A stretch of 64,000 nucleotides of DNA from Athripsodes cinereus. Lineage: Eukaryota > Arthropoda > Insecta > Trichoptera > Leptoceridae. Position numbers and translations under genes: made by a program. Every line of letters starts with the position of its first letter. Position 1 is the first letter of the stretch. Positions 43,286 to 53,755 of the stretch are shown one piece after another. The notes beneath the pieces were generated by a model that was not told the DNA's origin, searched no databases, and saw only the letters and a list, made by a program, of their open reading frames with translations. The stretch is taken from the NCBI GenBank assembly GCA_947579605.1, contig OX388327.1:7365122-7429121 (forward strand), given 5' to 3'.

Positions 43286-44640
43286 TTAAAAAAAATAAGT
43301 CTGAAGATTTTAACTGCGCCAAAGCAAAATAATCCGAAATAATCATCATAATAATATCTTCATTATTTTTGCTGTGACCCAGCGACTTTATCATATTTAT
43401 TTTGGGAAAATGAATCCCGAGATTCAAAGATCGAAATTTTTAGTCAAGATATCCAGATCGATTGTGCCAAGGATTTTAATATTCTCAGCTGCCACTAATA
43501 AAAGAATCAGTCAAGCTGTCAAAGATATAATTACGTTTTTTACTAACTTTATTAAAAAAAACTGAACAATAATAAAATTCAGTGCCTATGTACGGCAATA
43601 AAACATATCAATTTGTGTCCATCGTTTGTCCTGAAATCGAACAAAGGTACCTACCTACAAATAAGTGAAATGACGGAAGTCAAAAAACAAATATTGTCAA
43701 TTTATTCCTAAAAAATATGCGATAATACAGCAGAACCAGTTTTATTCGTAATCATAAAAATATGAAATAGGATCATTTGGAAAAATTTCCAGCAAACAAA
43801 AGGACTCCTATTCCTTTCTTTAAGTTTTCGAGTGTCCTGTAAAAGGCGGTTATTCGTAATACAGTAAAAATAAATTATTTAACAACTTCAATTCGGTATT
43901 GATAAGGTACGCCATTTATCGTTAATGTCTCATTTTTTATAGCGGAAAGAACGACCTGTGTATTAAGCTGTTAGCAATCCTACATGTCAAATACGGGTTT
44001 ACCTAAAATTAAGACATTTTGAATGAGTGACTTACCTCATCAGTTGAATACGTTTAATGTCTTATTCGTTATATTTCAAGAACACTTACCTACCAAGACA
44101 CTCAAGGAAACCTATTCTTCACCGAAGACTACTTCAAAGCAGCGTTTATGAGGTATGGTATCCATCCAGAATGTATTATTTTTAACTGGAATGGAGAAAA
44201 GACTGATATGCTTCTTAAATGCAGTTAATCTACCGATTACCCCTATTGTAAGAAATGTCGTGATGGTTTAGATAATGTTTCGATTAAAATAGGTTTACTG
44301 TGTTTGTATTTCTTCACCAAAACGGATGCGGTATGTTTTATCAAAAGGGTCCAATCAAAATAATTCGATAATCATGGGGCAGGTGTGTCAATTATAACAC
44401 TTACTATGAGTTGTCCGACTTTGCACGATAAAGGAATTATTAATTTAACTATACCACCATACTATAACCCACAAATGAGGTAGCCAACAGATCATCTGCA
44501 TGTAATAAACACACAAACTGTCCTCTCTGTGCAAACATAAAATTTAGATATTCAGGATGGGTGGCAAATTTCTTCAAACTATCATCTTCAAGCCTGTCAA
44601 AATTTTGACTTAGTCAATGGCCTATAGTTGGCATCGACGA
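43286..44640. repeat. Unassigned sequence followed by several T1 copies
   Basis: 43290-43770 has no recognised content. Then T1: 43775-43960 sense (GTTTTCGAGTGTCCTGTAAA), 43990-44110 antisense, 44140-44280 sense (GCAGTTAATCTACCGATTAC), 44455-44620 antisense (AACCCACAAATGAGGTAGCC, GGATGGGTGGCAAATTTC). Several neighbouring copies face each other. Confidence 0.6.
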
Positions 44641-45197
44641 TTATAAAAATTATTTGCTGACAATGAAATAAAAGTCAGCTGTTTTTTTTTTCCAGACACT
44701 GATTCGGCCTTTAAATTTTGAACACTCACTAATAAATACACTCTGTTGGGTGGAGCGATAAAATAAAATACTCCTTAAAAATTTGACTCAATGGCTACCT
44801 TCTATAAAAAAAATCTACAGAATATTCAAACGAACAAATTAACAATGAGTTTTATTTAAATTACCAAATATAACTATATTGTAACTTATACTTAAATAAT
44901 ACTATAGTAATAAAAAAAACACAGTCCGACCACCGACCACTGCTTCCGAATGGGGCTCGTGTGCAGTAGATACGTAATTAGAGCAAAAAATGGAGACGCA
45001 TTATTTTTTGGCATGCACCTTCATTAATACCATCTTTGGGTTCCTGTCGTCAACAATTTGTTACTGCGAAATAGGTTCGCGATCATTCTTTGTTTATTTA
45101 TTTATTCTTTACTTTATCCTCGCGTCATAACCCAAATGAGTTAGGCAAAGAGGAAACAACGCCTTGCTTTTCTATGTTCTATCTTGTTTTTAATTGA
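44641..45197. other. Unassigned; T2 scrap
   Basis: 45112-45165 (ATCCTCGCGTCATAACCCAA, ATGAGTTAGGCAAAGAGG) is T2-like. Remaining sequence unassigned. Confidence 0.4.
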
Positions 45198-45320
45198 TTT
45201 ATCTGGGTTTTTTTGTTATAAACCCAAATACAACTTTATGCACCTTTCGCAGTAAGTTCAAATCTCATAATCTTTTGTGCACGAGTCCAAGATTTATACC
45301 TCCGGGCTACCGACGAACTC
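45198..45320 (-). repeat. S1 tRNA-derived SINE, diverged
   Basis: Tail ATCTGGGTTTTTTTGTTATA and AACCCAAATACAACTTTATG through to GGGCTACCGACGAACTC. The B-box region is degraded. Confidence 0.75.
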
Positions 45321-45506
45321 CTTAATTACTTTTTTCGCTTCCTTCACATGCATGCAGTTTCTCATTGTATATCGGTACAACAATTATCGCCACACAATGT
45401 CAAAAATCATCAATTAAGGCTTAGAAAATCTACTTCATACAAGAAAATAGCCCCATAGAACCTCATAAAATTGATATTTTTATATATATATTTATTCGTA
45501 CATTCA

Positions 45507-45690
45507 CACCATCACGGCATTTCCTACAAGTGAGGTAACCAGCGAAAGATGCTAGTTTTTCTCTTTGTGCCAATAGAAGGAAAGGCATTCAGGACGAGTG
45601 GCACACCTCATCATTGAACTGGAAATGTTCAACGTGATGTTACAAATACAGGTCTTTTACGGGATACTCAAAACTGACTGAAAAGAGTAG
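45507..45690 (-). repeat. T1 repeat
   Basis: CACACCATCACGGCATTTCC, AAGTGAGGTAACCAGC, AGGCATTCAGGACGAGTGGC, GATACTCAAAACTGACTGAA and AAGAGTAGGAAAC. Confidence 0.75.
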
Positions 45691-46293
45691 GAAACAACTG
45701 TAGCTTTTGAAACATCACCTCATCCCCTAAATAAAGAACTTTTGCCTGCGAAACAAAGACTTTTAAGATTTTAGATATTTTGTAGTAGACTGCCAGCCGT
45801 CTGTAGAATTCTCCTTGTTCACTTCAAAATTTAGCATTTCCTCCAAGAGTTTCCGAAGAAGATGATCTCTATATTATGTATGAATATATTATGTTGTTTA
45901 TTTAACCCAACCATGGAAAATACCATGATGTTAAAAATTTGGAAGAATTTTGCTGAGAGAACGCTTCTTCCAAACTAAAAGAGGTTTTTGAAAAGAATAC
46001 AATCTGCTGGCTAAACCACTTGTGGATGATGCCGTGATGGGAATAGATAAAGATTTTTATTTCGTTTGACGTGTCGCACCATAGACTATTGTAATTATAA
46101 CAAAGGCAATAAACTATAAACACGTCAATGAAACAGTACCTAATAGCAATTTTGTATCTCTACATACACTCTACTAGTGATGAAATGGATAAAATTGTTT
46201 GGCCGGATACCAAATAACGGATAGCCTTAAGATTTTAACCGAATTACCTTTATGAACTATAAATAATTGTTGTCGCTACGGCCTCGCATATTC
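45691..46293. other. Unassigned; T1 tail
   Basis: 46005-46045 is a sense T1 3' end (TCTGCTGGCTAAACCACTTG, GATGCCGTGATGGG). The rest is unassigned. Confidence 0.4.
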
Positions 46294-46770
46294 TTAAGGA
46301 GCGTTCACATTTTTTTACTTTCAGTGATCACTCCGGATGATCCTCCAAGATGAATAGGTGTGAACAGGCAATTCATCAATAGTCATCACTAGCGATGACG
46401 GAGGAAAGAGATTACCATCGTCATAATTTTGATGAAAGGTCCTTTCACTGAAACGACCATAAACAAGTTTTATCTTATTATTTGTTTAATTCTCTATGAA
46501 TTTGTATTGAATGTCAGAATCATGTACAAAATTATTATGCAGTCGAGAGCTATATTAATTTATTTTAAGTATTATTTTTCATTTTTGAATTTGTTTAATT
46601 ATTTTTATACGAAAATACGTCAAACTACATACAACATGAGTGAGTGTTGACATGGCAGTGAAAGCATAAGATGAACAAATGTGAACAGACGTGTTCACTT
46701 TCGATGAACAGGTTTGACCCTGACACTCTGGATGATCATCCAAAATGAAGCAATGTGAATGCTACTCTAA
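46294..46770. mobile_element. Degenerate DNA transposon with GTTCACATT ends
   Basis: The left end TTAAGGAGCGTTCACATTTT and right end (reverse complement TTAGAGTAGCATTCACATTG) are followed on both sides by GGATGATC.TCCA and by GTGAACAG-type words, giving imperfect inverted repeats. Internal sequence is AT-rich with a 73-aa frame of no known family. The ends resemble hAT-group or similar elements, but the target duplication is not clear. Confidence 0.55.
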
Positions 46771-46946
46771 CTCAATCTTCTCCGTGTTGACGCTATTTAC
46801 TGCTTGAGCTTTCGGTGATCCTGCTACCACCATCTTCAGGTTTTGAAGAAGTCTGATATCCTATTTTTATTTATTGTGTTGGCGCACTAGTATTAGAATT
46901 CCACAATTTGACAAATTTGTAACAAGCGTTTCATTCTATTATAGAA

Positions 46947-47026
46947 TCAACAAATAGAAAAGAGACGTCTTTCGACTTCTTAGAATGATCTAAGAAGTCG
47001 AAAGACGTCTCTTTTCTATTTGTTGA
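46947..47026. repeat. Perfect 80-bp hairpin
   Basis: 38-bp arms (46947-46984 and 46989-47026) pair perfectly with a 4-nt loop (ATGA). The arm includes GAGACGTCTTTCG, shared with 25.25 and 38.9 kb. Outer arms (TCAACAAATAGAAAA) are specific to this locus. Confidence 0.95.
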
Positions 47027-47602
47027 CAATAGAAAATCAACCATTGTCATATTTTTTTTAGTTTAAAGCAAGTTATCCTGTGTCGAGAGTAGTAAAGACA
47101 TAATGTTTTATGACTAACAAGAGGATGAAAAGGGTCTAACCGTTTTAGCAATGATTTTTCACGAAATTTTAATACAGGTATAATATACAAAAAATATTTA
47201 TAATTAAAATCCGTTGGAAAGAGCAGAAAGCCGTCTCAAATAAACTTGCATGGAAAATTGACAAATATCGAAAGACTAAGTTTTGGACAGGAAGGGCAGC
47301 AATTTTTTTTATTTTATTTTTTATTTTGACATATTCATGCTTGTTTGAATTGATATAATTAATGCAATTTTTTTATCATTGACATTTTGTTTCCTATTGA
47401 CTTCTTTTGTGTTGCTTTGTCCTTTGTTTTTTTTTAATTTTATTATTGACTGTTGCTTCATTAACTAATTACTTCAAATTTATATAATAATGTATTCTTG
47501 ACTATTATGTCTGTTTGTGTTTCTTGTTTGTTAAACTGCCAGATTAACATGTAAAAGGCTCACGCCGTGTATTGATTTAAATAAATAAATAAATAAACAT
47601 GG
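47027..47602 (+). repeat. LINE 3' end with AAAT tail
   Basis: The last part AACATGTAAAAGGCTCACGC, CGTGTATTGATTTAAATAAA is a LINE 3' terminus like those at 7.36 and 42.76 kb. Sequence from about 47280 is probably its 3' UTR. Its left border is not defined. Confidence 0.6.
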
Positions 47603-48206
47603 ATCTCTTGAGAAAGTATCTAGGCTATTTGTCCACTTCCTAACTTGGACAAGAAGAAGACGATAATTGCATTTTTCGTATTAAATCGAAAAATATGATT
47701 TTTCCGACATTATTTTATGCACAGTTTTGATGTTTAGCCATAAACCGAATAACAATAATTATTATAAATATCCTGTCGGATACCAGAGATCCAGTGACAT
47801 TCCGGATGGTTATCATACGTCCGATTCTTCTCTAGTGTAACGTTGTTACAAAAAACAATAAAATTAATCATAAAAATTTTATTTTATAAAATAAGTAAGT
47901 ACCTAATAAAATCGTTTTTACATTATTTATATTTTATTTATCTGTAATAGAATCTCGATAAATGATGAATATTATTATATAATATAACAGTAGGTAGAAT
48001 TAGTTATTAATTTTTTTATTACTACAGGAAATTATTAGTGTTGAATTAATGACACATTCTTAAATAAATTGAAAATGTGACTTAGACAGTTATTGCGCTG
48101 TACCATCACGCCATCTAAAAAATATCAATTATTTTATCTGTCTTTAAATAGATTTTATTACTACATTTTTTAATATCCCGTGGGACCCTGGAAAAGTATC
48201 AATTAT
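47603..48206. other. AT-rich gap
   Basis: Nothing recognised apart from a short T1-like CTGTACCATCACGCCATC at 48098. Confidence 0.45.
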
Positions 48207-48350
48207 ACTACTACTACTACTACTATACCATCACGGCATATCCCACAAGTGGGGTAGCCAGCAGATCAGCTGCATGTAAGAAACATGCAAACTGTCCTCT
48301 TCGTGCCAATATAAAATCAAGACATTCAGGATGGGTGGCAAACATCAACC
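48207..48350 (-). repeat. T1 repeat, 3' half with trinucleotide tail
   Basis: CTACTACTACTACTACTATA (the tail) then CCATCACGGCATATCCCACA, GTGGGGTAGCCAGCAGATCA, GCATGTAAGAAACATGCAA, GTCCTCTTCGTGCCAATAT and GGATGGGTGGCAAAC. Very close to the copy at 14805. Confidence 0.85.
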
Positions 48351-48419
48351 TATCAATTATATTTCTCTCTTATTGAAATTTATTCCCTATACTTCTATAG
48401 GAGCATTCCGCTATATGGT

Positions 48420-48745
48420 TGCTAGACGTAGACCATCAGCAAGAGTGAAAGCGGACGGTTGGCGACCTTTAAGATGTGGTGCTAGAAATGCATGCTGAAA
48501 ATCCTCCAAATTGGTCGGAATAATATGTCGAAAACGAAGAGGTGTTAATCAGGGTTGGCGAAAAAAGGCAACTACTTGAAAAATCAGCCAACAACGAGCT
48601 TATTTGATTGGCCACAACATCAGGCACCCAGGCCTGCTCATCACCATCATGGAGGGCTTGACCGATGGCAGAAATGGCAGAGGCCGACCAAGAGATGCTT
48701 ATATATGGTCCAACTGAAGAAGGACATGAACTGTGGCACCTAAGT
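48420..48745 (+). pseudogene. RTE-like LINE C-terminal remnant
   Basis: The + strand reads SQQRAYLIGHNIRHPGLLIT, IMEGLTDGRNGRGRPRDAYI in one frame. This is the GH-.-.-R-.-....I-.-EG-.-.-G-R-.-GRGRPR motif of RTE-type LINEs. Upstream (48430-48570) is out of frame and diverged. Confidence 0.7.
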
Positions 48746-48776
48746 TGAATTAAATAGACTTTAAAAGATATTTATG

Positions 48777-48979
48777 TATTGTTATTTTTATTCTTTACTG
48801 TACATTGATCACATATTGTAAATTTACACAAAAACAGATTTTAATAGGTACAATCAAAATCAAATCATTCAAATACAATCAATACCATTTAAATCAAAAA
48901 CAATCAATATACGGAGGACTAGTTTATCGCAGAGGCGCGATTTGTTCCAACTGACCTCTTTAACGCAATGTTTTACAAA
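48777..48979 (-). repeat. L3 3' end, duplicate A
   Basis: TATTGTTATTTTTATTCTTT, ACTGTACATTGATCACATAT, AGTTTATCGCAGAGGCGCG and CAACTGACCTCTTTAACGCA. It pairs with duplicate B (49038-49240) with about five differences in 203 bp. Confidence 0.85.
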
Positions 48980-49037
48980 ATGTGCCGTGATGGTATAATA
49001 GTAATAAAAAATAATAATAAATAGATCTTTTTGTAGG

Positions 49038-49240
49038 TATTGTTATTTTTATTCTTTACTGTACATTGATCACATATTGTAAATTTACACAAAAACAGAT
49101 TTAAATAGGTACAATCAAAATCAAATCATTCAAATACAATCAATACAATTTAAATCAAAAACAATCAATATATGGGGGACGAGTTTATCGCAGAGGCGCG
49201 ATTTGTTCCAACTGACCTCTTTAACGCAATGTTTTACAAA
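49038..49240 (-). repeat. L3 3' end, duplicate B
   Basis: Same 203-bp unit as 48777-48979 in the same orientation, 58 bp apart. The spacer contains a T1-type TGTGCCGTGATGGTATAATAG. Confidence 0.85.
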
Positions 49241-49854
49241 TCTGCCTTACTCGAAACTTACATAAATTAGTGGAACACCTATTCGTTGTCAGGACCTCCA
49301 CTCGGAGCATTAAGTATCTACGTTTTATACGTTATTGTTAGTACTGACTGCATTGTAGTTGTTGGTGTGAATGAATGAATGAATGAATCATTGATTTTAT
49401 TTATGATATGATCAAAATAACAATACACAACAATCTTGTAAATATAAATCTTAAGTGTACAACTTACGGACCACCCTATTACTAAATCACGACACCACAG
49501 TTCTAAAAGGAAATACTTACACTTACAAACTTTCTACTTTTGTGTTCGTGGGTTTGCAGCCGCGTGTTTGTTGGATATGTAGATATCCTACGTTTCGGCC
49601 CACTTGCTAGGATCATCTATCAGGGATTTCTATGTTTTCTCTCCTCCTTCATCGTCTCCCTATTATTTTAAGTTTCCGGATGCCCTGGAAAAGACTCTTG
49701 CAGGTAGCTTAGTAGCTGTTCCACTTGTGAGATATATTTATTTATTTAAACACATTATCACATAATACCTAAGTAACTTAAATCATATTTACAAATAATA
49801 AGGCCAATATCGTGATATTGTATTAATTTATTTACATATAAACAGCATTGATTT
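49241..49854. other. Unassigned with T1 and LINE-tail scraps
   Basis: A GAATGAATGAATGAATGAAT run at 49370. 49545-49620 (TTTGCAGCCGCGTGTTTGTT, CTACGTTTCGGCCCACTTGC) looks like the start of a common insect repeat but is unassigned. 49675-49735 is T1-like. ATTTATTTATTTAAACACAT at 49735 is a LINE-type tail. Confidence 0.4.
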
Positions 49855-50098
49855 GACAACTAGAAGACCTCTGCGCTCTTCAGAACTGGCTGTGAATAGA
49901 CTTACTGAGCCCAATAGAGCCGGTAAGTCTAACTTCTATGGGAGGGGCTTTGTGTTGTTCGACCGGTTACTTGGAATCGCCTACCGGTGCCATTGAGAGA
50001 TTGAAAACTGAACTCTTCACTGGCGCCCTTGACGGTCTAGGGACTGTTAAACGGCGTCAAAATAAAACCATCCAGAATCATCATCATCATTGAAGCTT
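49855..50098 (+). pseudogene. LINE C-terminus, deleted copy
   Basis: ACTAGAAGACCTCTGCGCTC, CCAATAGAGCCGGTAAGTCT, TGGAATCGCCTACCGGTGCC and GGGACTGTTAAACGGCGTCA parallel 13340-13612, but a 1-bp change and a roughly 40-bp deletion after GAGAGATTG break the frame. ATCATCATCATC tail. Confidence 0.75.
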
Positions 50099-50439
50099 TT
50101 TTTATAATTTAAAATACAAATTATGTAATAAAAATAATATTGACGTAGGTACTTTGAGGCATCACAAAGTTCATCAGTTTGTAATGGAATAAATTTACCA
50201 AAAAAAAAAAATTGTGACATATCTCTGTATTGCAGCGAGGTATCGACGTGATGTATTTAGATAATATTATGTAGAAAATGCAGTGTGACATATCGCCTCT
50301 CCATACTTGCATATGGATGCATTTATAATATCATTTTTATATTAAGACCACTCGAGCTTTATAACACGGCATTATTCTGTTTTATATGTATGGATGTGAT
50401 AAGGTGCATGATTACCTATATTTTACTTTTGATATATTT
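50099..50439. other. AT-rich gap
   Basis: Nothing recognised. Confidence 0.45.
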
Positions 50440-50866
50440 ATTTTTCTGCTTATCTTCTTCTTCTCTACGTGTCTTGTCGGGTCCCCCCGACGTTGACGAC
50501 CACCTGGGAGAAATCCTTCCTGTTCTGGTCCCGGTCCACTCCTGAATGTTCTGGAGCCAGGAAAGCCACTTTCCTCCAACCCCTCTACGGCCCTCGATCT
50601 TCCCTTCTATGACCAGTTTTAGGATGTCATATTTTTCTCCTCTCATTATGTGACCAAAATATGAAGTTTTACGGAGCTTGATTATTGTAAACAATTCTCT
50701 ATGAGCATATGTTCTACGTAATACTTCAACGTTACTTATTGTCATGTCAGTCCAAGATATTCTTAACATTCTTCGGTGGATCCACATTTCAAACACCTCC
50801 AAGCGATTAATGGTATTAACCTTGAGGGTCCATGCCTCGACACCATAAAGTTTTCTGCTTACATAC
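50440..50866 (-). pseudogene. RTE-like LINE C-terminal region with open frame
   Basis: From about 50866 the minus strand reads RKLYGVEAWTLKVNTINRLE, VFEMWIHRRMLRISWTDMTI, NVEVLRRTYAHRELFTIIKL, RKTSYFGHIMRGEKYDILKL, VIEGKIEGRRGVGGKWLSWL and ends KTRREEEDKQKNKY. All canonical motifs of the post-RT region of RTE-type LINEs are present (E-A-W, E-M-W..R-R-M-L-.-I-.-W, R-K-.-.-Y-F-G-H, E-G-.-I-.-G-.-R-G). The 128-codon frame is unbroken; the element is truncated 5'. A GAAGAAGAAGATAAGCAG sequence marks its 3' end. Confidence 0.85.
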
Positions 50867-50937
50867 CACTTATATTAATCAAATAATCATTTAATGCAAA
50901 TTAAAAATATTCTGGAGTGTAAGAGATTTTTTTTTTA

Positions 50938-51362
50938 AAGATATATCTGGGTTTTGTTATAAACCCAAATACAACTTTATACACCAGGCGTCGGCAACCT
51001 ATGGCACGCGTGCCAGGCTTGGCACGCGATGGGGTTCTGAATGGCACTCTACAAAGTAATCAAGGAAATCGCGAAAATAGAATTTTATGTTATTTTTTTA
51101 ATAAATATGTTTAAAAGATAAATTTGGTATAAAATTCTTCTCCTCTAGAACCCCATTATATAATTTAGAATAATTAAGGCGGCACCCTGAATCATATTGG
51201 TAGAGTGGCTTGGCACACCACAGCTAAAAGGTTGCCGACCCCTGTTATACACCTTTCACAGTAAGCTAAAAGCTTGTGTCGTGAAAGGGGAATTTGCCGG
51301 CACCTGGGATCGAACCACGGTCCCCTTGTTCACGAGGCCGAGACTCTACCTCCAGGCTACCC
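50938..51362 (-). repeat. S1 tRNA-derived SINE, split by an hAT MITE
   Basis: 50938-50984 holds the S1 tail (ATCTGGGTTTTGTTATAAAC, AATACAACTTTATACAC). 51245-51362 holds the head and body (TTATACACCTTTCACAGTAA, GTGCCGGCAAATTCCCC reversed, B box GGTTCGATCCC reversed, CCAGGCTACC). The 8 bp TTATACAC is duplicated at the insertion. Confidence 0.9.
50985..51244. mobile_element. hAT-type MITE, 260 bp
   Basis: Ends CAGGCGTCGGCAACCT and, reversed, CAGGGGTCGGCAACCT match at 15 of 16 positions. The element is bounded by a perfect 8-bp duplication TTATACAC (50977-50984 and 51245-51252). A CAGGGGTCGGCAACC-like end and 8-bp target duplication are diagnostic of hAT elements. The GGCACGC words just inside (51002-51030 and near 51211) form a second inverted block. 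No transposase. Confidence 0.95.
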
Positions 51363-51570
51363 AAGATGCTCCTTCTGTTCATGTCAAAGGTGCCATTGCG
51401 GTCTGAATTATGCACTTTTTTGTTATCTTTGTACTGGGTTATAATAATTATTAGATGGCTAAATATAATAAAAATCAGTTTTTTTTTAATATGGTTACCA
51501 TGAAATTGTAAGATTGTATTGTATTCACAAAGGCTTCGGCCGTTAAAGTGAATCAAATAAATAAATTATC
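51363..51570 (+). repeat. LINE 3' end
   Basis: ATTCACAAAGGCTTCGGCCG, TTAAAGTGAATCAAATAAAT is a LINE 3' terminus. The sequence from 51363 is probably its 3' UTR. Confidence 0.55.
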
Positions 51571-52344
51571 AAAAGTAGTTATTCGATATTTTTTATTTAT
51601 GTAGCACAAAAATAATGAATACGTGGATTTAGTTAAACATATAAATATTTAACAAAAATATTAACGAACATAGGGTTTTTTTAGGAGGCAAGCATCATGA
51701 GCCAGGAACATCCGCAACTGGACGAGAAATGGAGGATTTTTAGACCTCGTAGTAGACATTTCAGCATTTTCCCAAGTGATAAAAATTATTACCAAACAAA
51801 CAGATATTCTTTTCTCTTTTATACAAACAATAGGTAACTTTTTAATATAGATTTATAAAGATTAAATATTTATCGAATATTCCGACAAATGCATGTTATC
51901 ATCGACCAATTGATTAATCAAATACTTATAATTAATATACTATGAGTGCATTAAGTACACACTAATTCAATATTGAATAATTATGTAGGCGCAAAGAAAA
52001 CATTTGTACCATAGGACGCCACAGTATTGCCATGTATGCATAGAACAGTGGCGTACCTAAAATTTTCATACCGGGTAAACCCACTCTCAAAATACTTTTA
52101 AATCATGTACCGAGATGTCGCAAAAAGTTCTGTATTTAACGCGACGATAATTAAGTTATTTAATATGAATACAAAAACCTAATAATGCTGTGATGGTATT
52201 TTTTTTTATTTATTTATTTAAACATATTTTCGCAAGTACATTTTCTTTTTCATTTACACAAGTATACATAGAAACACTATTTACAGATAAGCCACACTAG
52301 CCTCATGGCTGTGATGCATGTATACTGTGTCCAGCTATCTTTTT
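51571..52344. other. AT-rich gap with possible hAT end
   Basis: 52046-52075 (CAGTGGCGTACCTAAAATTT) resembles a common hAT left terminus, but no right end is seen within the window. 52205-52320 begins with TTTATTTATTTATTTAAACA, a LINE-type tail. Confidence 0.4.
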
Positions 52345-52490
52345 ATTTATTTATTTATTTATTTTATTCTTCACTGTACATTGTTTACAATAATACAAAT
52401 TAACAAAGAAAATATCATTTATACAATTCAATGCACAGAGGGCGAGTTTATCGCTAAAATGCGATGTCTTCCAACTAACCCGGATTTACA
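52345..52490 (-). repeat. L3 3' end
   Basis: TTTATTTATTTATTTATTTT, TTCACTGTACATTGTTTAC, CAATGCACAGAGGGCGAGTT, TATCGCTAAAATGCGATG and CTTCCAACTAACCCGG. Confidence 0.75.
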
Positions 52491-52929
52491 TATACCATCA
52501 CTTCATAATATAGGTAATAATAATAGTTTGCGCCGTTTTGTGATAAATCACTGCAAGGACGCACATATATTTTTATTCAAACGATCATTAATATAAATTA
52601 CTTTACTTCAAGGTAATTAAAACTATCATTTAAAAAACTGAACAAAATGCAATATTTTTTTTTTGCTCATCATTATTTTTGAATTATGAGTTTTGATTTT
52701 AAGTTTTTCTGTCACAAATTTTTTCACTGATTTTAATAATTTGGTAACCTTGATTTTACTTTAAAATAGTTTAGCTCCAAAACTAGTGTTTACTTTATAG
52801 AAATACTAAGATTAATATAAGCACTACGATTTTGTTGTGATAAATTGATTTAGGACAATATTTTAATTTTGAAAAGCAAGACGTCAAAGGGCTCAGGCAG
52901 TTACTGTGAGCTCCATCCACAAACTATAA
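52491..52929. other. AT-rich gap
   Basis: 52530-52565 (GCGCCGTTTTGTGATAAATC) recurs at 15.09 kb (GCGCCGTTTTGTGTAAAAAC); class unknown. Confidence 0.4.
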
Positions 52930-53755
52930 ATATCCTAATAACGAGGAAACCAGTAAACTTGATTCACGCAATAAATATACAGGTGATCTTCTATGTGCCA
53001 TAAAATTTACAGACATTCAGGATGAGCGGCATGCCTGATCATTGTTAAATCGAAGATATGATTATCTGCCTTCTACATCTTCTTCTTCCTGGAACTGTCC
53101 CAACTTAAATATTGCCGCTGAAGGCTGTTGGGGTCGGCTCTTCTCGTTCTGAGGTTGTACACTCTTCTGTTTCCTATATCCTCTTCATCCAGGCCATTTC
53201 TCCGCAGGATTCTATTGCATTGTGTCATCCAGGTATTCTTTGGTCTCCCTCTTGATGGATGTCGAGGGAGATTTATTGATGTGGCTTTGTTTACAGTGTG
53301 TTCCGGTGGTCTCCGTCTTATGTGCCCATACCATCTTAGTTGCCTCTCTTCTAGTTTGTTATTTATGTCAGTCACACCCATGCTACCACGAATGCGTGAA
53401 CTTCTTATCTTATCTTTTAATGATAAGCCTGCTGACCACCTGAGCATTCGCATCTCTGCCGTCTCAAATTGCCTGTTGAAAGTATTATAAAGAGTCCAGC
53501 ATTCCGAGCCATACATTATCGCGGGCCTGACAATAGTCTGGTATATTTTACCTTTAAGTTTTACTGGCATTTTAGGATCACATAAAATTCCCGATACTGC
53601 TCTAAATTTCAACCACCCCACAACTATTCTATGATCCACATCTGCTGCACACCCTCCATCCTTGTAGATAAGTGATATCTGCCTTCTACAGAACACTCGA
53701 AAATTTACAGCTAAAAATGGAAAACCAATTCTGTACGGATACAGATTCCATGGAT
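52930..53755 (-). repeat. T1 repeat split by an RTE insertion
   Basis: 52940-53077 carries AACGAGGAAACCAGTAAACT, CGCAATAAATATACAGGTG and ATTCAGGATGAGCGGCATGC. 53691-53755 continues with GAACACTCGAAAATTTACAG and AAAAATGGAAAACC. The two halves join into one T1 copy. Confidence 0.8.
53078..53676 (-). pseudogene. 5'-truncated RTE LINE with 14-bp target duplication
   Basis: The minus-strand frame (stop at 53073) reads KDGGCAADVDHRIVVGWLKF, SGILCDPKMPVKLKGKIYQT, VRPAIMYGSECWTL, AEMRMLRWSAGLSLKDKIRS, SRIRGSMGVTDINNKLEERQ, LRWYGHIRRRPPEH and PSRGRPKNTW. This is the complete post-RT region of an RTE-type LINE. ATCTGCCTTCTACA occurs at 53064-53077 and 53677-53690. About 195 element codons are unbroken, so the insertion is relatively recent. 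The first few residues of the long frame come from the T1 flank. Confidence 0.9.

Noticed and set aside
52046..52110. CAGTGGCGTACCTA as a complete hAT element
   Set aside because: Only a left-end-like sequence is visible; no partner end or 8-bp duplication found in the window.
53128..53490. 120-codon + strand frame
   Set aside because: Antisense of the RTE C-terminal frame, which has clear family motifs.
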